64,000 nucleotides of DNA from Cohaesibacter sp. (GCA_025210795.1 JAOAQZ010000018.1:1-64000), one strand, 5' to 3'. Positions 32,034-41,008 are shown, numbered from the stretch's first letter. Numbers and translations are program-made. Notes: generated by a model from the sequence alone, not told the origin.

Positions 32034-32050
32034 TTAATAAAATCTTAACC
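32034..32050. promoter_or_regulatory. CtrA-type box TTAA-N7-TTAACC
   Basis: TTAA at 32034-32037 and TTAACC at 32045-32050 with exactly seven bases between, matching the full consensus of the cell-cycle regulator CtrA. A further TTAACCATTTT half-site is at 32001. Located about 115 bases upstream of the 93-residue ORF. Confidence 0.5.
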
Positions 32051-32164
32051 AAAGATTTATCCCCCCAATCGCTTTGTGCTATTGCTGCCTTATTCTTGAT
32101 GCCAGATAGCACCCTGTCCGGCATTTAAGGTGCCAACCAAACATCAAAGAGCTTGGGGACGAGA

Positions 32165-32446
32165 ATGACAATCAACAATTCCGAACAGCATCCTGACCTT
32201 TCCCCAGAAGCAGAAGCCTTTGAAATTGAACGTCAAAAACAACATGTCCTCTCACTTTTAAACGATTTGTGGGATGACGCCTCCGACGAGGGTATCAATC
32301 AGGATTTACTGGCCCACGCGGCATTGTTTCAAGCGCTCTCCAGCTTTGTTATGGCCTATGGCGAAGAGGCAGTCTCTGATATGTGTAAGGGCCTGTCAAA
32401 GCAGGTTCTTTCTGGCAATTTCACCCTGGGCCGTGTTTTACAATAA
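32165..32446 (+). CDS. Conserved-looking small cytoplasmic protein, unknown function
   Basis: 93-residue acidic protein starting at ATG 32165 with GGGGACGAG upstream. No signal peptide or membrane segment. The N-terminal half (EIERQKQHVLSLLNDLWDDA) looks helical, and the second half (AALFQALSSFVMAYGEEAVS, then DMCKGLSKQVLSGNFT) reads like a compact helical domain. I do not recognise a named family. A full CtrA consensus box lies upstream, so it may be cell-cycle controlled (inference). Confidence 0.75.
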   Translation: MTINNSEQHPDLSPEAEAFEIERQKQHVLSLLNDLWDDASDEGINQDLLAHAALFQALSSFVMAYGEEAVSDMCKGLSKQVLSGNFTLGRVLQ

Positions 32447-32586
32447 AGCATCTTTACCAAATCAGCCCCCAAAGCCTGCCCGAACCCAAACATCTTCGCA
32501 TTTTTGCCTTTTCCCGCGCCCCATGATGATGCTAGCCTGAGCAAGCTTAAAACCAGCCCCATTGTCTCTTCTCACTGGGTTTAAAG

Positions 32587-33375
32587 ATGCCGCTCACACA
32601 TCCCCTCTGCCTTACCACTATCCTTGGATTATCGCTTTTCTCTTTACTTGCCACTCCGACAAACGCGGCAAGCACGGTCACAACCGAGCGCATCATCACC
32701 CTGCCGGATTATTCAACTTCCAGCGCTGACGCACCGGCAACAGTGACAGACAATCCCCATACGTCCGCAGAAAGCGGCACCAGCATCAACGGCATCCCCA
32801 GAACAACCGGACCTGTCGTCGGCGCAGAAGGGCAAATTACAGCTGATGAGGCTCTTGAGGAGCAACAAGACATTGCACCCGCTGGCGCGGCTGTCCCACA
32901 CATCACCCCGCCCAAGGTGATCAGAGATATCTCCGATGCCCCCCAACCGGTCCAGCGCATGCATGCGGCTCTTCTAAAAGCCGCTCAAAGCGGCATCCTT
33001 GAGCAATTGCGGCTGCCAATTGAAATGAACGAAGTTCCCCCCATCATCGGCATTGAGGATGGAGCAAGCGACCCGATTGCGATTATGCAGCAAATGTCGG
33101 GTGACGTAGAAGGATCTGAAATCCTTGCAATCTTGAGCGAAATCCTTGAAAGCGGCTTCATCCTGCAAGATGCCGGAACCCCGCAGGAAATGTATGTCTG
33201 GCCCTATTTTGCCGACTATCCGCTACATCGGCTCTCTGCCCCCCAGCGTGTTGAGCTATTCCGCCTGATCACTTCAGGCGACTTTGCCGAGATGGAAGGG
33301 GCTGGCCAATATTTGTTCTACCGGCTTGGCATCGGGCCTGACGGAACATGGCATTACTTTACCGCAGGCGATTAG
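32587..33375 (+). CDS. Secreted protein of unknown function
   Basis: 262-residue protein with a signal peptide (CLTTILGLSLFSLLATPTNA, cleavage probably after TNA). Residues about 35-110 are low-complexity, Thr/Ser/Ala/Pro-rich and probably unstructured. The C-terminal domain (about residues 120-262) looks folded and ends in PQEMYVWPYFADYPLHRLSA, then RVELFRLITSGDFAEM and FYRLGIGPDGTWHYFTAGD. This ending resembles a conserved alphaproteobacterial domain of unknown function that I cannot name. Periplasmic or surface location is inferred. It sits between the 93-residue ORF and the DEAD-box helicase, all on the plus strand. Confidence 0.85.
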   Translation: MPLTHPLCLTTILGLSLFSLLATPTNAASTVTTERIITLPDYSTSSADAPATVTDNPHTSAESGTSINGIPRTTGPVVGAEGQITADEALEEQQDIAPAGAAVPHITPPKVIRDISDAPQPVQRMHAALLKAAQSGILEQLRLPIEMNEVPPIIGIEDGASDPIAIMQQMSGDVEGSEILAILSEILESGFILQDAGTPQEMYVWPYFADYPLHRLSAPQRVELFRLITSGDFAEMEGAGQYLFYRLGIGPDGTWHYFTAGD

Positions 33376-33587
33376 ACCAAGCCCCGCGCAAGGGCTCTTA
33401 CGCCCCATAAACCCTGACTTTTTGGGGAAAAGAGATAAAACTGATCAAAATTCTAAGCAAATAAACCCTATTTGGCGCATTCCATTGACAAATCGCGACA
33501 AAATCGTATGGTTCGCACACATTTCTGGCAATTCCCGCAGGCCTGCAACTCAAGGCTATGTGGCGCAACAAATGGTTCCATCATCGG

Positions 33588-35063
33588 ATGAAATTTTCGG
33601 ATCTAGGTCTGAGTTCCAAAGTGCTTGCCGCTGTTGAGGCAGCAGGCTACGAGACTCCCACTCCCATTCAGGCACAAGCCATCCCTCATGTTCTGGCGCG
33701 CAAAGATGTTTTGGGCGTTGCGCAAACAGGAACGGGCAAGACAGCGTCTTTCACGCTGCCTATGTTGTCTTTGCTGGAAAGTGGTCGCCCCCGCGCCCGG
33801 ATGCCACGCACACTGATCCTGGAACCAACCCGGGAGCTTGCAGCTCAGGTAGAGCAAAGCTTTGAGGTTTATGGCCAAAACCATCGCCTCACCGTTGCCT
33901 TGCTAATCGGCGGTGTCTCCTTTGCCGATCAGCTCAAAAAACTTGATCGCGGCGCGGATGTTCTCATCGCAACACCGGGTCGCCTGCTGGACCATTTCGA
34001 GCGCGGCAAATTGCTACTGACCGGGGTTGATACCTTTGTCGTTGACGAAGCGGACCGCATGCTGGATATGGGTTTCATCCCGGATATCGAGCGGATCTGC
34101 AAGTTGCTTCCTTTCACGCGCCAAACTGTTTTCTTCTCAGCAACCATGCCAAAAGAAATTCAGGCACTGGCCGACCAGTTCTTGCATAATCCCGAGCGCA
34201 TTGAGGTGGCCCGCCCCTCCTCTACCGCCGACACAATTACGCAAAACTTGGTTTCATCCGGCGGCAAGCCATGGGAAAAGCGCGCAACCCTGCGCGAGCA
34301 GATTGAAAAAGCGGAAGATCTGCAAAATGCGATCATCTTCTGCAACCGCAAACGCGATGTAGCAACTCTTTATCGCTCCTTAAACAAGCATGGCCTTAAT
34401 GCCGGTGCCCTTCACGGGGATATGGACCAAACATCAAGAATGGCAACCCTCGACAATTTCAAAAGTGGCGAGCTGAAACTGCTCGTTGCCAGTGATGTTG
34501 CAGCGCGCGGGCTGGATATTCCATCCGTAAGCCACGTCTTCAACTTTGATTTGCCAACCCATGCGGAAGATTATGTCCACCGTATTGGCCGTACGGGCCG
34601 CGCGGGCCGTGAAGGCGTTGCCATTTCCATTGTTACCCGTGGCGACACCAAATATCTTGATGCCATTGAAAAACTGATTGGCAAAAAGATCGACTGGACC
34701 GCCGACAAACCCGCAAGCTTTGACTCTGAAGAAGAAAAGCCCAAACGGAGCCGCAGCAACAAACGCGGCAAAGGCAATGCCCGCTCCGGCAAAAAAGAGC
34801 AGGACGGCAAGGAGAGCAAAGAGGGCCGCGAAGAAAAACAGTCTCGCCCTCGCAGAGAGCGCCCCCCGCGCGAGGCCTCCAAGGACAGAGAGCAAAGCCC
34901 TCAGCAGCCACGTCAATCAAACCGCGGGCGCCGCTCTGGCAGGGATCGCGATGACAATCAGGTTATCGGCATGGGAGACCATGTCCCGGCCTTCTTGCTG
35001 GCCCCAATTCGCCCGCCCAAATCCAAGGGCAGCAAAAAGGCCAAAGCAGATATTGCAGAATAA
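33588..35063 (+). CDS. rhlE: DEAD-box ATP-dependent RNA helicase (RhlE-like)
   Basis: 491-residue RNA helicase. Motifs in order: Q-motif ETPTPIQAQAIP, motif I AQTGTGKTASF, Ia PTRELAAQ, Ib TPGRLLDH, motif II VDEADRMLDMGF, motif III SATMPKE, motif IV IIFCNRKRD, motif V VASDVAARGLDIP, motif VI HRIGRTGRAG. The helicase core ends near residue 385 and is followed by a 100-residue tail rich in Arg, Lys, Glu and Ser that likely binds RNA, ending in a more ordered DHVPAFLLAPIRPPKSK stretch. I start it at ATG 33588 (MKFSDLGLSSKVLAAVEAAG), where the family begins. RhlE-type assignment is by tail type and similarity; a partner role in the RNase E degradosome is known for such helicases in alphaproteobacteria. 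Confidence 0.93.
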   Translation: MKFSDLGLSSKVLAAVEAAGYETPTPIQAQAIPHVLARKDVLGVAQTGTGKTASFTLPMLSLLESGRPRARMPRTLILEPTRELAAQVEQSFEVYGQNHRLTVALLIGGVSFADQLKKLDRGADVLIATPGRLLDHFERGKLLLTGVDTFVVDEADRMLDMGFIPDIERICKLLPFTRQTVFFSATMPKEIQALADQFLHNPERIEVARPSSTADTITQNLVSSGGKPWEKRATLREQIEKAEDLQNAIIFCNRKRDVATLYRSLNKHGLNAGALHGDMDQTSRMATLDNFKSGELKLLVASDVAARGLDIPSVSHVFNFDLPTHAEDYVHRIGRTGRAGREGVAISIVTRGDTKYLDAIEKLIGKKIDWTADKPASFDSEEEKPKRSRSNKRGKGNARSGKKEQDGKESKEGREEKQSRPRRERPPREASKDREQSPQQPRQSNRGRRSGRDRDDNQVIGMGDHVPAFLLAPIRPPKSKGSKKAKADIAE

Positions 35064-35071
35064 ATACCTCG

Positions 35072-35100
35072 ATAGCCCTTCCATGAAGGGCTATTTTTTT
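35072..35100 (+). terminator. Rho-independent terminator of the DEAD-box helicase gene
   Basis: Nine-base stem ATAGCCCTT / AAGGGCTAT followed by a T run. Confidence 0.93.
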
Positions 35101-35417
35101 GAAATCTTCTAATATTTAAAGCATCTAGATCAACTAAATTCATATATCACACGTGCTTTATCGCCCTGCTCATAAGCTGCTCATTTAACAAATGGAGCAC
35201 CCACTATCATTATATAATATATGTATATTTACTTAATTTAGCAATTTTCGCAAATAATAACTCAGCATGTAAGCGCTCGCTAACTAGAGGCATTTACTGG
35301 CATTTTTTTTACACCTAACCTTACAAAATTTTGTATTTTCTCTCCTCCTTTCTTTTTCATTTAACGTCGTCTTAAAGGTTCAACCTGTATGGTAGTGCCA
35401 ACTTTGGGGATGACGAT
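35101..35417. other. AT-rich intergenic region before the diguanylate cyclase
   Basis: About 320 bases, clearly richer in A+T than the rest of the window, no ORF. Probably contains the promoter of the cyclase gene; the exact boxes are not identified. Confidence 0.6.
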
Positions 35418-35452
35418 AAGGGGTCACGCACAAAAATGTGCGTGTTTACAAA
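35418..35452 (+). promoter_or_regulatory. Hairpin between Shine-Dalgarno sequence and start codon of the diguanylate cyclase
   Basis: AAGGGG at 35418-35423 is the only Shine-Dalgarno-like sequence near the start. Directly after it comes a perfect eight-base stem CACGCACA / TGTGCGTG with an AAAA loop (35425-35444), and the ATG is at 35453. The linear distance of 29 bases is too long, but with the hairpin folded it shrinks to nine, a good spacing. Confidence 0.5.
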
Positions 35453-36511
35453 ATGGATACAAATGACTTCAAGCGCACGTATATTTATGGCGAGTCAGCA
35501 TTAGGGAATCTCAAGAAGAACCAGACCCCTGCTTATCCTAGAAATTATGAAATCTGGTACACCTATGCCGCAGGCTTCAATCGCGGCCTTAACAAAGCCA
35601 TTAATGACATCCTTCGCAGCAAAGGTAAGATTTCTGCCGCTGAGCTGGATGCAATCTATAATGAGCATCTCTCGCCAAGCCGTCTGAGCGACCGCGTTGA
35701 CGAAGTAGGCGGCCAGATTTCAAAAGAATTGCGCTCTATCGTCCGCGAAGTCGAAGACTATGTCAGTACAGCTGCAAATTATGGGAACTCGCTGGTCGGG
35801 GCATCTAACGACTTGTCCAAGACCGAAGACCGTCAGGTTATCCGCGAGATTGTTTCCCAGCTTATTTCTGAAACCAAGGATGTTGAAGAGCAAAACCGTG
35901 CTCTAAGTGACCAGCTCGCCGCTTCGCAACAGCAGGTGCTGGAACTGCGCGAAAGCCTAGACACCATTCGGTACGAGTCGCTGACCGACGATCTGACCAC
36001 CCTTGCCAACCGCAAGCATTTTGATCGCTCTCTTGAGACAGCCATTGAAGAAGCCGAAGAATCCGGCGAGCCAATGTCATTGTTGATGACTGATATCGAT
36101 CATTTCAAAAAATTCAACGACACCTTCGGGCACCAAACCGGCGATCAGGTGTTGCGCCTTGTGGCTCTTGCCGTCAAGCAAAATGTCAAAGGTCAGGATA
36201 TTCCATGCCGTTATGGCGGCGAGGAATTTGCCGTGATCCTGCCACGCACCAACCTGCGCCAGTCCGTAGCTGTGGCTGAAAGCATTCGCAAGGCCGTGAT
36301 GGCCAAAGAGCTGATCAAACGTTCTACCGGCGAAAATCTTGGTCGCATTACCATTTCCATCGGCGCTTCCACCTTTACGCGTGGTGACACACCACAATCC
36401 ATGATCGAGCGGGCCGATCAATGCCTCTATGCCGCCAAACGCGGTGGCCGCAACATCGTCAAAGCTGAATCTGATCCTGATGTAGATCTGTCAGAAACAG
36501 ATGTAGCCTGA
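35453..36511 (+). CDS. Diguanylate cyclase (GGDEF domain)
   Basis: 352-residue cytoplasmic enzyme likely making cyclic di-GMP from GTP. The N-terminal half (DFKRTYIYGESALGNLKKNQ, then TPAYPRNYEIWYTYAAGFNR) is a helical domain shared with many rhizobial cyclases, with a predicted coiled coil at about residues 145-180. The GGDEF domain starts at SLTDDLTTLANRKHFD; the active site is RYGGEEFAVIL (GGEEF, catalytically competent) and metal ligand Asp in LLMTDIDHFKKFND. The inhibitory I-site RxxD reads KGQD, so product inhibition may be weak. An in-frame GTG at 35438 is a possible alternative start. No membrane segment. Own terminator. Confidence 0.93.
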   Translation: MDTNDFKRTYIYGESALGNLKKNQTPAYPRNYEIWYTYAAGFNRGLNKAINDILRSKGKISAAELDAIYNEHLSPSRLSDRVDEVGGQISKELRSIVREVEDYVSTAANYGNSLVGASNDLSKTEDRQVIREIVSQLISETKDVEEQNRALSDQLAASQQQVLELRESLDTIRYESLTDDLTTLANRKHFDRSLETAIEEAEESGEPMSLLMTDIDHFKKFNDTFGHQTGDQVLRLVALAVKQNVKGQDIPCRYGGEEFAVILPRTNLRQSVAVAESIRKAVMAKELIKRSTGENLGRITISIGASTFTRGDTPQSMIERADQCLYAAKRGGRNIVKAESDPDVDLSETDVA

Positions 36512-36533
36512 TGGCATTACAAAATGGAACAAT

Positions 36534-36562
36534 AAAAAAGCGGCCCAAAGGGCCGCTTTTTT
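36534..36562 (+). terminator. Rho-independent terminator of the diguanylate cyclase gene
   Basis: Ten-base stem AAAAGCGGCC / GGCCGCTTTT with a five-base loop, flanked by A and T runs; it may also serve the convergent suf operon on the minus strand. Confidence 0.93.
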
Positions 36563-36608
36563 AATGAGCATTTCAAAGGCGAAAAGCTCAATAGATCCAA
36601 ATAGCATC

Positions 36609-36986
36609 CTACCCGCGCATAGTCTCCAGCGCCGATGGGTCAACCGGTGTCAGCGCCACAGAATCACCACAGCCGCAAGCAGAAGACTGATTGGGATTGT
36701 TAAAGGTAAAGCCTGAGCGGAATTTGGTGACTTCATAGCCCATTTCCGTGCCAAGCAGGAACAGAACCGCCTTGGGGTCGACAAACACCGTCACGCCCTT
36801 GTCCTCAACCACATCATCAGCCGGATCAATATCGGTAACCTTGTCGAGCACATATTCCATGCCCGCACAGCCGCCATTCTTGACGCCCACACGGATGCCC
36901 TTCACATCCTCAGATGCAGCAACAAGCGCCGAGATGCGCTCAGCCGCTTCATCCGTCACACTCAAAACCTGAAATTTTCCAACCAT
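36609..36986 (-). CDS. sufA: Iron-sulfur cluster assembly A-type carrier SufA
   Basis: 125-residue HesB/IscA-type carrier that takes clusters from the SufBCD scaffold to target proteins. The three conserved ligand cysteines are seen in VKNGGCAGMEYVL and in SSACGCGDSVAL. I start it at ATG 36986 (MVGKFQVLSVTDEAAERISA); the 28 codons upstream overlap the end of the preceding gene region and are not family-like. Last gene of the suf operon, 90 bases after sufT. Confidence 0.95.
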   Translation of the reverse strand: MVGKFQVLSVTDEAAERISALVAASEDVKGIRVGVKNGGCAGMEYVLDKVTDIDPADDVVEDKGVTVFVDPKAVLFLLGTEMGYEVTKFRSGFTFNNPNQSSACGCGDSVALTPVDPSALETMRG

Positions 36987-37076
36987 ACCAACACCGTCCT
37001 TATTGGCAGTCACGACAAGACCATTTAGCCGCAGCCTTAAAGGCAGAAGACATCTGCCCTTAAGCACCATATGGGG

Positions 37077-37466
37077 TCAATACCAGTTGATCGCAACCTT
37101 GGCTTCTTCTGACATGCGATCTGGTGTCCATGGCGGATCAAACACCATATTCACCGTCACCAGCCCCACGCCATCAACCGAGCTAACCGCATTTTCAACC
37201 CAGCCCGGCATCTCACCAGCCACAGGACAGCCAGGGGCCGTCAAGGTCATATCCACCTCAACATTGCGATCGTCATCTATATCAACCCGGTAGATCAAAC
37301 CAATCTCGTAGATATCGGAAGGAATTTCCGGATCATAGACCGTTTTGAGCGCAGCAATAATATCTGTTGTAAGCCGCTCCAGTTCCGCCGCTGGCAGATT
37401 GGAGCCCGGCTCCATGCTTGGCGTATTTGGCTCGCTCTCTTGAGCTGATGCAACATTATCACTCAT
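37077..37466 (-). CDS. sufT: SUF-associated MIP18-family protein SufT
   Basis: 129-residue protein of the MIP18/DUF59 family that helps maturation of iron-sulfur proteins. Hallmarks: TVYDPEIPSDIYEIGLIY, the conserved single cysteine in MTLTAPGCPVAGEMP, and VFDPPWTPDRMSEEAK near the C-terminus. The N-terminal 25 residues are a Ser/Pro/Glu-rich lead typical of rhizobial members. Lies between sufS and sufA in the operon. Confidence 0.95.
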   Translation of the reverse strand: MSDNVASAQESEPNTPSMEPGSNLPAAELERLTTDIIAALKTVYDPEIPSDIYEIGLIYRVDIDDDRNVEVDMTLTAPGCPVAGEMPGWVENAVSSVDGVGLVTVNMVFDPPWTPDRMSEEAKVAINWY

Positions 37467-37606
37467 ATCACTTATCTTTCCACCTTACAGAGCAGTGCGG
37501 CAAAGGGCTCTGTGCGTTCAGTCTAACACATATCACACAAGCCGCCGATAGCAGGCAAGTCAGCCCCATCCTCGCTCTTTACTCATCTCGTGACCTTTTC
37601 ATGGCC

Positions 37607-38869
37607 TTAGGCAAAGAAATCCTGCGCCTTCATCAAAGCTTCAGCCAAGCGATCCACTTCATCGCACGTATTATACATACCAAAAGACGCGCGACAGGTT
37701 GAGGTTACTCCAAAACGGTCCAGCAATGGCTGAGCGCAGTGGGTTCCAGCCCGTACAGCAACACCGGAGCGATCAATAACCATTGAAATATCATGAGCAT
37801 GAACCCCTTCCATTTCAAACGAAACAATCGCACCCTTGTCTTTGGCCTGACCAATAATCCTTAAGCTGTTAATCTGTGACAGACGCTCATGGGCATATTG
37901 GCGTAGCATTTCTTCGTGAGCTGCAATCTGGCTGCGGCCGATACTATCCATATAATCAAGGGCCGCACCAAGACCAATAGCCTGCGCAATCGGCGGTGTT
38001 CCCGCTTCAAACTTGTGCGGAGTAGCGCCATAACTTACACCGTCCACGGTCACGTCCTTGATCATCTCGCCGCCACCCATATAGGGAGGCATGGCATCAA
38101 GCAGCTCTTTTTTGCCATAAAGAACCCCTATGCCTGACGGACCATAAAGCTTGTGCCCGGTCATCACAAAGAAGTCGGCATCCAGATCCTGAACATCAAT
38201 CGGCATGTGAACAGCACTTTGGCTGCCATCCACCAGAACCTTGATCCCGCGCGCATGGGCCTTAGCAATCACGTCTTTGACCGGCACAATCGTGCCCAAG
38301 GCATTGGACATCTGGGTGATGGCGACAATCTTGGTCCGCTCGGAAAGCAGAGCCTCGAACTCATCCATCAAAAAGTTCCCGTCATCATCGACAGGAGCCC
38401 ATTTAATGACCACACCATTGCGCTCACGGTGATAGTTCCACGGCACAATATTGGAATGATGCTCCATAATGGAGAGGACAATTTCATCCCCCTCCTCAAG
38501 CACCATGCCCCCGTAGGAGCTGGCAACCAGATTGATCGCCTCGGTCGAGGACCGAGTGAAAATCACATTGTCATTGCTCTCGGCATTGAGGAAATCCCGC
38601 ACCTTGCCGCGCGCCGCCTCAAAGCGGTCCGTGGCAGTGTTGGAGAGATAATGCAAACCGCGATGCACATTGGCATATTCATTGGAATAGCACTCGGTTA
38701 TCGCATCAATAACGGCTTGAGGCTTTTGCGCAGAAGCACCGTTATCGAGATAAACCAAAGGCTTGCCATAAACCTCGCGGGATAGAATGGGAAAATCCGC
38801 GCGGATTTTCTCAACATCATAATCGCTCAAAGAAGCAAGTGCCGTCATATCAGTTGATTGATCATTCAT
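37607..38869 (-). CDS. sufS: Cysteine desulfurase SufS
   Basis: 420-residue PLP enzyme (class V aminotransferase fold, group II desulfurase) that releases sulfur from cysteine for cluster assembly. The PLP lysine is in FVMTGHKLYGPSGIGVL (about residue 235), and the catalytic cysteine in AVRAGTHCAQPLLDRFG (about residue 375), within the short conserved loop of SufS. I use ATG 38869, which has AAGGGTG seven bases upstream; a GTG three codons earlier is possible. It follows sufD. No sufE is present in the window, so the activator should be elsewhere. Confidence 0.97.
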   Translation of the reverse strand: MNDQSTDMTALASLSDYDVEKIRADFPILSREVYGKPLVYLDNGASAQKPQAVIDAITECYSNEYANVHRGLHYLSNTATDRFEAARGKVRDFLNAESNDNVIFTRSSTEAINLVASSYGGMVLEEGDEIVLSIMEHHSNIVPWNYHRERNGVVIKWAPVDDDGNFLMDEFEALLSERTKIVAITQMSNALGTIVPVKDVIAKAHARGIKVLVDGSQSAVHMPIDVQDLDADFFVMTGHKLYGPSGIGVLYGKKELLDAMPPYMGGGEMIKDVTVDGVSYGATPHKFEAGTPPIAQAIGLGAALDYMDSIGRSQIAAHEEMLRQYAHERLSQINSLRIIGQAKDKGAIVSFEMEGVHAHDISMVIDRSGVAVRAGTHCAQPLLDRFGVTSTCRASFGMYNTCDEVDRLAEALMKAQDFFA

Positions 38870-38930
38870 TTCAATCACCCTTAAAGGGACCCGGCCAGAA
38901 GAAACGTTATGCCTTCAGGCCGGAATAAAT

Positions 38931-40235
38931 CTAGTGGTCAAGACCAAGCCAATTAGCGACAAAGCCTTCCAGCGATTCAACAAATTCATCATTGGAGACA
39001 TGTTCAATCGCTTCGGCCAGAAAGGCAAGAACGAGCATCTTCTTGGCCATCGCCATAGGAATGCCGCGCGCGCGCAGATAGAAGAGCAAATCCTCATCAA
39101 GCTCGCCACATGTGGCCCCATGAGCACATTGCACATCGTCCGCAAAGATTTCCAACTCAGGCTTATTGAAAAAGGCTGCATCTTCAGAGAGAAGCAAAGC
39201 CTGGCTCATCATCTGGCCATCGGTCTTTTGCGCTGGCTGCCGCACAAAGATCTTACCTTGGAAAACCCCTTGCGCCTGATCGTCCATAACGGTGCGATAT
39301 TGCTCTTTGGAATTGCAATTGGGCACCGCATGATCAACCAGCAAAGTGGTATCACTATGCTGCTTCTCGCCAATGATGGTGGCGCCAAACAGCTCGGCAT
39401 CACTAAATTCGCCGGTGAATTTCACAAAGGCAGTATTGCGGGTAAAGCTGCCACCAACCGACATGGTGAAATGTTCAAAGCGTGATTCTGCGCCCAAAAT
39501 GGCCGTGGTTGAGCCAACATGAATGGCCTGCTTACCACCAGAGAGCATGCGCGTTGCATGGAGCGACGCTCCGTCAGCAATGCGGTAATCAATGGCTTCG
39601 TTGACCTGATAGGCTTCGTTGTCGCCAACAAAGGTCTCCATCACAAAAGCCTTAGCATTCTTGCCCAAAACCACGCGATTGCGAGACGTGGCAAGACCGC
39701 CACCAATCATCAGGGACAGGATTTCAATCGGCTTTTCAAGCTCAACACCTTCGGCAATCTCGATAATCACACCATCCTGCAACAGGGCTGTATTAAGATT
39801 AAGAGCGTGATCGCCTTTGGTGATTTCAGGATCATCCAGCGTGAAAGAACCATCTTCCAGCGCACTTGCGACAGAGGTAATGCTAACCTTACCCTCAAGC
39901 TCTGCCATATCGGACAGATCGGCACGGAACTGGCCATTGACCAGCATCAAGCGAGACCGCTCCAAACCGCGCAGACGCGGAACACTGTCCAGATTCTCTT
40001 GAATCTGGGCAAGCGAAACCTCACCCGCCAAAGTGATTTCCTTTGGCATGACGCGTTTCAGATCGGAATATTTCCATTCCTCAACCCGGCGATTGGGCAG
40101 GCCTTTTTCGTCAAACAAAGCCAAAGCATCAGCCCGCTTGCTGGCAAAATCCTTACCCGGAAGCGCCGACTGACTGGCCTTAAGCAAAGCCCCCAGCGCT
40201 TCTTCGGCAGGTGTTTTTACGATAGACAATGTCAT
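38931..40235 (-). CDS. sufD: Fe-S cluster assembly scaffold subunit SufD
   Basis: 434-residue subunit of the SufBCD scaffold; it shares the right-handed beta-helix core with SufB. Visible family regions: NRRVEEWKYSDLKRV (about residue 52), TTLLVDHAVPNCNSKEQYRT (about residue 300) with the conserved histidine, and DVQCAHGATCGELDEDLLFY near residue 370. Starts MTLSIVKTPAEEALGALLKA. It begins 20 bases after the sufC stop. Confidence 0.96.
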   Translation of the reverse strand: MTLSIVKTPAEEALGALLKASQSALPGKDFASKRADALALFDEKGLPNRRVEEWKYSDLKRVMPKEITLAGEVSLAQIQENLDSVPRLRGLERSRLMLVNGQFRADLSDMAELEGKVSITSVASALEDGSFTLDDPEITKGDHALNLNTALLQDGVIIEIAEGVELEKPIEILSLMIGGGLATSRNRVVLGKNAKAFVMETFVGDNEAYQVNEAIDYRIADGASLHATRMLSGGKQAIHVGSTTAILGAESRFEHFTMSVGGSFTRNTAFVKFTGEFSDAELFGATIIGEKQHSDTTLLVDHAVPNCNSKEQYRTVMDDQAQGVFQGKIFVRQPAQKTDGQMMSQALLLSEDAAFFNKPELEIFADDVQCAHGATCGELDEDLLFYLRARGIPMAMAKKMLVLAFLAEAIEHVSNDEFVESLEGFVANWLGLDH

Positions 40236-40255
40236 ATCTCCACTCCTCCTGCCGT

Positions 40256-41008
40256 TCAGGCCGCCGCGCCGTCGGTATAGTCGGCATAGCCTTTTTCTTC
40301 CAGCTCCAGAGCCAGATCCTTGTCGCCAGTTTTTACAATCTGGCCCTTATACATAACATGCACAACATCAGGGACAATATGGTCAAGCAAGCGCTGATAG
40401 TGGGTGATGATCAGCATGGAGCGTTCAGGTGAGCGAAGTGCATTCACCCCTTCAGACACAATCCGCAGCGCGTCGATATCAAGGCCGGAATCAGTCTCAT
40501 CAAGAACGCAGAATTTAGGCTCAAGCAAAGCCATCTGCAGGATCTCGTTGCGCTTTTTCTCACCACCCGAGAAGCCCACATTAAGCGGACGGCGCAGCAT
40601 TTCCTGCGTGACATTGAGCTTGGCAGACAAGTCCTTGACGCGCTTCATGAAGTCCGGCGTTTTGATTTCCTCTTCGCCGCGTGTTTGGCGCTGGGCATTC
40701 AAAGCTGTCTTCAGAAAGGTCATGTTAGAGACCCCGGGGATCTCGATCGGATATTGCATGGCAAGAAAGAGGCCAACAGCGGCCCGCTCTTCCGGCTCCA
40801 TCTCCAAAACATTCTCGCCAAAGAAGAGAACTTCCCCTTCGGTGATCTCATAATCATCCTTGCCCGCCAGCACATAAGACAGGGTGGATTTACCAGAACC
40901 ATTCGGACCCATAATGGCATGGATTTCGCCAGCCTTGATGGTCAGGTTGATACCGCGAAGGATTTTGTTGCCTTCCACTTCAGCATGAAGATTTTTAATT
41001 TCGAGCAT
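40256..41008 (-). CDS. sufC: Fe-S cluster assembly ATPase SufC
   Basis: 250-residue ABC-type ATPase of the SufBCD complex, not a transporter. Walker A is MGPNGSGKSTLSYVL (about residue 35), signature VGFSGGEKKRNEILQ (about residue 145), Walker B CVLDETDSGLDIDAL, and the switch His in MLIITHYQRLLDHI. Length is typical. About 96 bases separate it from sufB with no ORF between. Confidence 0.98.
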   Translation of the reverse strand: MLEIKNLHAEVEGNKILRGINLTIKAGEIHAIMGPNGSGKSTLSYVLAGKDDYEITEGEVLFFGENVLEMEPEERAAVGLFLAMQYPIEIPGVSNMTFLKTALNAQRQTRGEEEIKTPDFMKRVKDLSAKLNVTQEMLRRPLNVGFSGGEKKRNEILQMALLEPKFCVLDETDSGLDIDALRIVSEGVNALRSPERSMLIITHYQRLLDHIVPDVVHVMYKGQIVKTGDKDLALELEEKGYADYTDGAAA

